Source of the DNA: Candidatus Saccharimonadota bacterium
Lineage (GTDB): Bacteria > Patescibacteriota > Saccharimonadia > Saccharimonadales > Saccharimonadaceae
DNA length: 26,329 nt
Direction of reading: 5' to 3'
Assembly: GCA_028289095.1 (NCBI GenBank)
Contig: JAQGGY010000017.1
Location: forward strand, 1 to 26,329
How positions within the stretch are numbered: position 1 is the stretch's first letter; every line of letters starts with the position of its first letter. The notes beneath the pieces were generated by a model. It saw only the letters and a program-made list of their open reading frames with translations. It made no database searches and was not told where the DNA came from. Shown here one piece after another: positions 21,999-26,329 of this stretch. Made by a program: the position numbers and the translations under genes.

Positions 21999-23648
21999 AT
22001 GGAAAAGCTACTGACTAATTCCGTCATCAACCCTCCACGTGGCATCCGTATCCTATCAGACGAGACATTGATAGATGTTGCCAATGTAAAAATTGATTTA
22101 CCTGAGCGCCATTTGTCTGTCATTGACGCCATGCTTAATCTAACAAGCGTACGTCACGCGAAAGATATTGGTTCAAACGGCCCTAGTGACGCCGCCTATA
22201 CGCGCCCAAAAGACAAAAATAATACATTTTTAGATAAGTTTAATCATCATTTTCCTCGCGATGGACACGTTATCGCAGAATTCCTATTTCCACAACACCC
22301 CCAACTAATGCATTCGACCGTAATGTCATCCCTAAAATACATGGGGACTGTCGATAACTATGATCACCCCGCCCCTGGGCCTTTAGACGAACAACAAAAA
22401 GGTAAGGTCGCTCATGAAATTCTTAATCCGAATCACCCAACCGCTATCAATCTGACAGAAAAAAAGAACTGGGGATTCCCATATTATGGCGCCACCGATA
22501 CGACTGGAAAAAACGTCATTGCAATTCACAGACTAGTCAGCCATCCAGACTTTGGCATGGAATTTTTAAATGAAACATACGTCGGGCGTGACAAACAAAC
22601 ACATACTGTGTTGCACGGCTTAGAACAGAACATTGCTTGGATTACCGACCGCATGAACAGAAACCCTGAAGGACTGGTCGAAAACCTAAATAAAAACCCA
22701 CTACATCATGCTAATCAAACTTGGGTTGATTCGCCTGAATCATTCCATCATAAAGACGGCAGCTGGGCTGAATATCACACCGAGCTAGGCATGGGTGTCG
22801 CCGCCGTCGAATTGCAAGCGGAAACATATGACGCACTGAAAGCTGCCGCAGGTATATACGAAAGGATCGGTCGTCAGGACGAAGCCGAACATTTGCGCGA
22901 ACAAGCAAAAAAGCTACAAGCCGTAGTGCTAGATAAATTTTGGGTACAAGATAACGATCACTATGGTGGATATTTTGCTCGTGGCACTGACCGCGATGCC
23001 GACGGTAACCTAAGAGCACTCGAAATCCGTACTTCAGACATGGGCCATTTGTTAAAATCGAGTATTCTTGATGATGTTGACAACCCCAAACTGAACGCCG
23101 AAATTAAATATAAACGCGAAGCTGTTATTCGCAACTTATTTTCCAAAGAAATGCTCTGCCCTAGTGGCTTTCGTACACTATCGACTGATTCAGTGCGATA
23201 TGGTGATGCCCGTTATCATAATGGTAGTTCATGGCCATGGACTTCGTACTTTATTGCTTTGGGACTGGACAGGCACGGCCTACATGGACTGTCGTATGTA
23301 CCAAAAAAGTGCATCTGGGAAAACTATAACCAAACGCATATCCTTGGCGAATACGCCAGTGGCAGCCCCGATCCCACAGAACGTGTCGTCACACAGGCAG
23401 TGCTTGTGCAAAACGATACCCTAACGAGCGAACACACCTACCATATCTCGCGTCCGGCGCAATTAATTCAGGGATGGACCGCGGCTGCTATATATGCCAT
23501 GAAGCACGAATATGCTGCTGTTACTGCCCGTAAATTAGGTGGACGTTATTTGGCGGCAATTGGAATAAATGGCTTTCGCATGTCAGCATTAAAAGATGAA
23601 CAAATCAAATTCGAATCAGAAATTCTGCAATCTATTCGCAAATATTAA
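21999..23648 (+). CDS. Six-hairpin glycosidase, amylo-alpha-1,6-glucosidase (GDE C-domain)-like
   Basis: This 549-residue cytoplasmic enzyme has an (alpha/alpha)6-barrel pattern. Landmarks are 'GKVAHEIL' (135-142), 'YYGATDTT' (162-169), 'NQTWVDSPES' (239-248) and 'GSWAEYHTELG' (254-264). 'RTSDMGHLL' (344-352), 'CPSGFRTLS' (387-395), 'YHNGSSWPWTSYFIALGLDRHG' (406-427, in parts) and 'IQGWTAAAIYAM' (490-501) follow. These resemble the glycogen-debranching C-terminal domain and GH15/GH63 relatives. A role in alpha-glucan or trehalose-like sugar breakdown is likely, the exact substrate unknown. The mRNA is probably leaderless and controlled by the palindrome over its -10. It is convergent with the next gene, 6 bp away. 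Confidence 0.85.
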   Translation: MEKLLTNSVINPPRGIRILSDETLIDVANVKIDLPERHLSVIDAMLNLTSVRHAKDIGSNGPSDAAYTRPKDKNNTFLDKFNHHFPRDGHVIAEFLFPQHPQLMHSTVMSSLKYMGTVDNYDHPAPGPLDEQQKGKVAHEILNPNHPTAINLTEKKNWGFPYYGATDTTGKNVIAIHRLVSHPDFGMEFLNETYVGRDKQTHTVLHGLEQNIAWITDRMNRNPEGLVENLNKNPLHHANQTWVDSPESFHHKDGSWAEYHTELGMGVAAVELQAETYDALKAAAGIYERIGRQDEAEHLREQAKKLQAVVLDKFWVQDNDHYGGYFARGTDRDADGNLRALEIRTSDMGHLLKSSILDDVDNPKLNAEIKYKREAVIRNLFSKEMLCPSGFRTLSTDSVRYGDARYHNGSSWPWTSYFIALGLDRHGLHGLSYVPKKCIWENYNQTHILGEYASGSPDPTERVVTQAVLVQNDTLTSEHTYHISRPAQLIQGWTAAAIYAMKHEYAAVTARKLGGRYLAAIGINGFRMSALKDEQIKFESEILQSIRKY

Positions 23649-23654
23649 TGAGGT

Positions 23655-24164
23655 TTATTTTTTACGTTTTTTAGCAGTTGTTTTTGCTTTTAGTGGTGTC
23701 GCGCCACCAAATCGGCGGTAACCCAAATACAATACGACCGCAAGACTGATGCATACTGCGATAAAAGTATATTTTGTATCTGTCGATGCGACGCCTCGCC
23801 CGATACTGTAAATCAATACGAAAATACCACCCATCATGATGCCATTAGCGATGACACGATTCTTCCGTTCAAATACCAGACTTAACATCACGAACGCAAC
23901 AGCAAACACGATTGATATAATCGAAACATTGCGATGATACACTTCTGAATCTTTACTAAACGTTTTATACTGCTCATCGTATGTACGTTGAGCTTTTAAT
24001 TCTTCTGCGGACGTCTTTGATGGTTCCGTCTGCGGATGACTGGACATCGGATATTCCGGCATGACCGGCGCTGTATAAAAGGTACTAATACCCATTCCAA
24101 CGAATAGTGCGATAATAATGCCCAAGAAAAATGTATACACGAGTTTCAATAGTTTATCTTCCAT
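23655..24164 (-). CDS. Four-helix membrane protein, unknown function
   Basis: From the ATG at 24164 the product has 169 residues, with membrane helices at about 7-29, 79-98, 105-122 and 132-149. A polar extracytoplasmic loop (about 30-78, P/S/T/E-rich) lies between the first two, and the C-terminus is very basic (KAKTTAKKRKK). An in-frame ATG at 24263 would add 33 residues. It is rejected because TTGTAA-17 nt-TATAGT lies between the two starts and ends 6 nt before the ATG at 24164. No family is recognised. Confidence 0.75.
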   Translation of the reverse strand: MEDKLLKLVYTFFLGIIIALFVGMGISTFYTAPVMPEYPMSSHPQTEPSKTSAEELKAQRTYDEQYKTFSKDSEVYHRNVSIISIVFAVAFVMLSLVFERKNRVIANGIMMGGIFVLIYSIGRGVASTDTKYTFIAVCISLAVVLYLGYRRFGGATPLKAKTTAKKRKK

Positions 24165-24170
24165 GAACGT

Positions 24171-24199
24171 ACTATAGCGCCGATTGATATTATTTACAA
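24171..24199 (-). promoter_or_regulatory. Leaderless-type promoter of the four-helix membrane protein gene
   Basis: -35 TTGTAA (24194-24199), a 17-nt spacer and -10 TATAGT (24171-24176), 6 nt before the ATG. This decides the start at 24164. Confidence 0.65.
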
Positions 24200-24279
24200 C
24201 AAAACGCTTATGCTTCGACTGTTCGCATATAGCAATCAGCCAATAGGTACGAGTGGAGTGCATTCACCGTAACAACTAT

Positions 24280-24819
24280 TTAATATACTTTTATTGCATA
24301 ATGTTCCGGATGTAGTTCTTCGACGGTATATGTCCCGTCCGGTTCACGATTGTACTCGACCATGAAATCGGCGCGACAATATTCGTTCTCGTGGATAGAT
24401 TTATAAAAGATATTAGCCTTGTGAGCATGATCAGTCGTCGGAATTGGCCCACGGTATAGAATAGCCTGATGCGCTCCACCTGGGCTCAGTCGACGGTTAA
24501 TTTCAGTTGTATGATCAAGAATCACACACTTATCTATCTCGATATCAACAGTAGACGTATTAGTGAGCCAGGCGGTAACTTCGATATTATTGCCATTAAT
24601 GTCCGATTTACAGTGTGTCAGCGTAAATGTCGGCGTTACATGTGGCTGCTGAGTAGTGGGTGGCGGCGGAGGTGGCGCAATAGATGTCTGTGCTTGAGGA
24701 GTATGAGTAGTCTCATATTGACTTGCCTCCGGAGGTGGGGTCGGCTCTTTTGTGCCTGCTGGCGCTTCAAATACCGGCTTGCCTTGCACCATTTTCATCA
24801 TGCCTTGCCAAAATCCCAT
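24280..24819 (-). CDS. Proline-rich hypothetical protein with a C-terminal beta-sandwich-like domain
   Basis: This 179-residue protein has an amphipathic N-terminus, 'MGFWQGMMKMVQGKPVFEAP', of a kind I associate with Saccharibacteria proteins (recollection only). A linker rich in P/T/Q follows (about 21-62, including a run of six Pro). A domain of about 115 residues follows ('FTLTHCKSDINGNNIEVTAW' and 'LTNTSTVDIEIDKCVILDHT', each quoted in part) with beta-strand periodicity like an Ig/CARDB fold. There is no signal peptide. A strong Shine-Dalgarno, AAAAGGAGG, lies 5 nt before the ATG. Function unknown. Confidence 0.75.
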   Translation of the reverse strand: MGFWQGMMKMVQGKPVFEAPAGTKEPTPPPEASQYETTHTPQAQTSIAPPPPPPTTQQPHVTPTFTLTHCKSDINGNNIEVTAWLTNTSTVDIEIDKCVILDHTTEINRRLSPGGAHQAILYRGPIPTTDHAHKANIFYKSIHENEYCRADFMVEYNREPDGTYTVEELHPEHYAIKVY

Positions 24820-24896
24820 ATCAACCTCCTTTTGTTATGCATACTTCTATTATCGCGCTATTTCGTGAAAACGTCCATTACTAGTGCACTGCACAA

Positions 24897-25856
24897 CTAT
24901 GAACGCGCTAACGTATTGGTAATTCTTCGCCACATAATATCCGGTGATGCATCCGTCTCCTTGGCAAATCCAGGTACGCTTTCGCATCCATGAAAACCCC
25001 ACACAGCGATACTGCCGACTCCACGAGCCCGTAGGGTATCAATGTGCTCGTCAACCATCGACTCGCGGCCATTTGGTATGCCGAACGTCTGTACCCAGAT
25101 ATGCCAATCAATTCCAGCCTGCTCGGCAGTAGCACGGGTAAAGTCAGCCCACTTTTCAATATGCTCCAGGTGCATGTCTTCGGGTATTTTTGGGTACCGG
25201 AATGGATACGGGAAATATGGGTCTGTCGCGATTTCGGTGACATCGGGTAAATTCGCCACTTGCGCAAACTGATGCATTTTAGAATAATCTGCACACAAAC
25301 AGACGACACTTTTTAATGCCCGCTTGCCAGCAGCGGCCGTGTATTTTTCGATAAACTTTACTTCACCGCTGCGATGCTTCCGACAGTCTTTCATTTCGGG
25401 TTCATCCCAAAAGACTGTGTCTATACCCGTTGATGCAGATGCATCCAGCCAATGGCGTATCAATGTGTCGAGTTTCGGATTACACATACAGCGCTTCTCG
25501 CCGTCATCCTTAAATGACGACCCTGCTTCACCGCCAAATACACTGCCGACACTCCATGGATCAGCCCACACCTCCAGCCCACAGTCCTTCATATGCCCAA
25601 CGGTGTCCGTTAAAAAATCCAGTCGTGACTGGCTGGCAATATCTTTTTCCGTGATACATAGGACGACATTCGTAAAACCTGCCTCGGTCATTTCATCGAC
25701 GTCACGTTCAACTTTATTCAGTGACGGCTGGATAAATTCATGATCAAAATACGAAACGATGCGACGCGTTAGGCCTGGCGCAACACTATCAGATTCATTT
25801 ACAGATGGTTTTACGGCTAACTCTGACACACTTCCCTCCATTTGCTTTAATAGCAT
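24897..25856 (-). CDS. TIM-barrel glycoside-hydrolase-like protein, family not assigned
   Basis: This 319-residue soluble protein shows alternating hydrophobic strands and helices typical of a TIM barrel: 'NVVLCITEKDI' (63-73), 'EVWADPWSVGSVFGGE' (95-110), 'GIDTVFWDEPE' (144-154), 'VCLCADYSK' and 'WHIWVQTFGIP'. 'DEPE' at 151-154 is a likely acidic active site of the glycosidase kind. Cysteines cluster at 123-125 (CMC). No exact family is recognised. The start is uncertain: ATG at 25856, ATG at 25841, or GTG at 25829, the last with GGAGG 5 nt upstream. A TTGACA lies just before the first ATG. Confidence 0.72.
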   Translation of the reverse strand: MLLKQMEGSVSELAVKPSVNESDSVAPGLTRRIVSYFDHEFIQPSLNKVERDVDEMTEAGFTNVVLCITEKDIASQSRLDFLTDTVGHMKDCGLEVWADPWSVGSVFGGEAGSSFKDDGEKRCMCNPKLDTLIRHWLDASASTGIDTVFWDEPEMKDCRKHRSGEVKFIEKYTAAAGKRALKSVVCLCADYSKMHQFAQVANLPDVTEIATDPYFPYPFRYPKIPEDMHLEHIEKWADFTRATAEQAGIDWHIWVQTFGIPNGRESMVDEHIDTLRARGVGSIAVWGFHGCESVPGFAKETDASPDIMWRRITNTLARS

Positions 25857-25910
25857 TGTATGTCAAGCCTTCTCTATTTGCAATTCAGCAAGCGCAGACA
25901 GAATCGCTCA

Positions 25911-26312
25911 TCAGGCCGTAAGTGCCTTAACTGTCTCTTTCACGATATGTGACCCATACTGATTTGCCTCGTCAAACGTCATCCACTTAACCTCACTATG
26001 CTCATCACTGAGCGCTATGTCATCGCCTAATGTCAGCTCAACTCTATATACCAATAGCAACAACCCTGTTTCGTCATCAATTACACTACCTGGGACGCGA
26101 TATGCGCAAACAATATCACCAATACTTGCATTCGAATGGGATGGCAGCTCTTCATTTAATTCACGCATTAACGTCTGTTGTACCGATTCCTCAGTATCAA
26201 TACGCCCGCCAGGCACATCCCAAAAACCCTTTGTGCGGTGTTTTACGACAAGCAGCTTATCATTTTGGATAATAGCGGCCTTCACGCCTACATTAAATTT
26301 CATAATCGCCAT
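25911..26312 (-). CDS. Nudix hydrolase
   Basis: This 133-residue protein has a complete Nudix box: Gly36-x5-Glu42-x7-Arg50-Glu51-Leu52-x-Glu54-Glu55 in 'GGRIDTEESVQQTLMRELNEE' (quoted over 35-55, in parts). 'LVVKHRTKGFWDVPGG' precedes it and 'LLLLVYRVEL' follows. Nudix enzymes hydrolyse nucleoside diphosphates linked to another group, such as oxidised dNTPs or ADP-ribose; the substrate is not readable here. The ATG at 26303 (MKFNVG) is an alternative start. Only 17 bp upstream are visible. Confidence 0.93.
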   Translation of the reverse strand: MAIMKFNVGVKAAIIQNDKLLVVKHRTKGFWDVPGGRIDTEESVQQTLMRELNEELPSHSNASIGDIVCAYRVPGSVIDDETGLLLLVYRVELTLGDDIALSDEHSEVKWMTFDEANQYGSHIVKETVKALTA

Positions 26313-26329
26313 AATGATACTGTGTCCTG

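Noticed and set aside
23655..24164. Four-TM protein as a KwaA partner for the DUF4868 protein
   Set aside because: It is about 13 kb away with its own promoter, and only the helix count matches; no sequence support.
24908..25743. Several plus and minus ORFs of 60-139 residues inside 24897-25856
   Set aside because: All lie in other frames of the TIM-barrel-like gene, without start signals or plausible protein sequence.
1..26329. CRISPR array, tRNA, rRNA, insertion sequence or transposase gene
   Set aside because: I saw no regularly spaced direct repeats, no tRNA-like T-arm/acceptor pattern, no rRNA segments and no transposase motifs.
1..26329. Recoded UGA (code 25)
   Set aside because: All main frames close normally under the standard code, and TGA serves as stop at 9300.

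Overview
The window looks like chromosomal DNA from a Patescibacteria/CPR bacterium, most likely Saccharibacteria (TM7). That call is inference. It rests on the small streamlined proteins, the many short unrecognised ORFs, a shortened MetK, and the mix mraZ/rsmH/ftsL, YvcK, PIF1-type helicase, DUF2130, LemA/TPM and an 'MGFWQGMMKMVQGKPVF' N-terminus. TGA acts as a stop and is never needed inside a frame, so the UGA-glycine code of Gracilibacteria/Absconditabacteria is not in use. Most genes are on the minus strand; three are on the plus strand.

Layout by position. 1-3060 (minus) is a division/cell-wall cluster: mraZ, a 332-bp spacer with an RNA-like element, rsmH, a possible 22-codon ORF, an ftsL-like gene, then a penicillin-binding protein cut by the window edge. 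The mraZ promoter carries phased TGGGT boxes, and two inverted DnaA boxes lie just upstream. 3136-8265 (minus) holds a small membrane protein, YvcK, a GH1 glycosidase, a membrane protein and a PIF1-like helicase. 8465-9300 has a plus-strand orphan gene and a compact foldable element. 9300-12064 holds a zinc-ribbon-like protein, a DUF4868 (KwaB-like) protein and unknown soluble proteins. 12077-13828 is a SAM-I riboswitch followed by metK and the first of two related unknown genes. 13841-16691 holds unknown proteins, a CYTH enzyme and an RNase HI-PNPOx fusion. 16776-21376 holds an unknown protein, DUF427, an SDR, DUF2130, TPM and LemA. 21496-23648 (plus) has a small orphan and a large six-hairpin glycosidase under a palindromic operator. 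23655-26312 (minus) holds a four-TM protein, a proline-rich protein, a TIM-barrel-like protein and a Nudix hydrolase.

Four things stand out. (1) The mraZ-rsmH spacer carries a 243-nt element closed by a 28-position stem (24 Watson-Crick pairs, 2 G-U, 2 mismatches), with internal hairpins and two long G-free linkers. I recognise no family for it. (2) A textbook SAM-I riboswitch sits in front of metK and apparently two paralogous unknown proteins. (3) About ten genes have a -10 box only 6-11 nt before the start codon and mostly no Shine-Dalgarno, pointing to widespread leaderless transcription. (4) One ORF fuses RNase HI to a flavin-binding PNPOx-like domain.

Every function comes from motifs read by eye. 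No database search was run.
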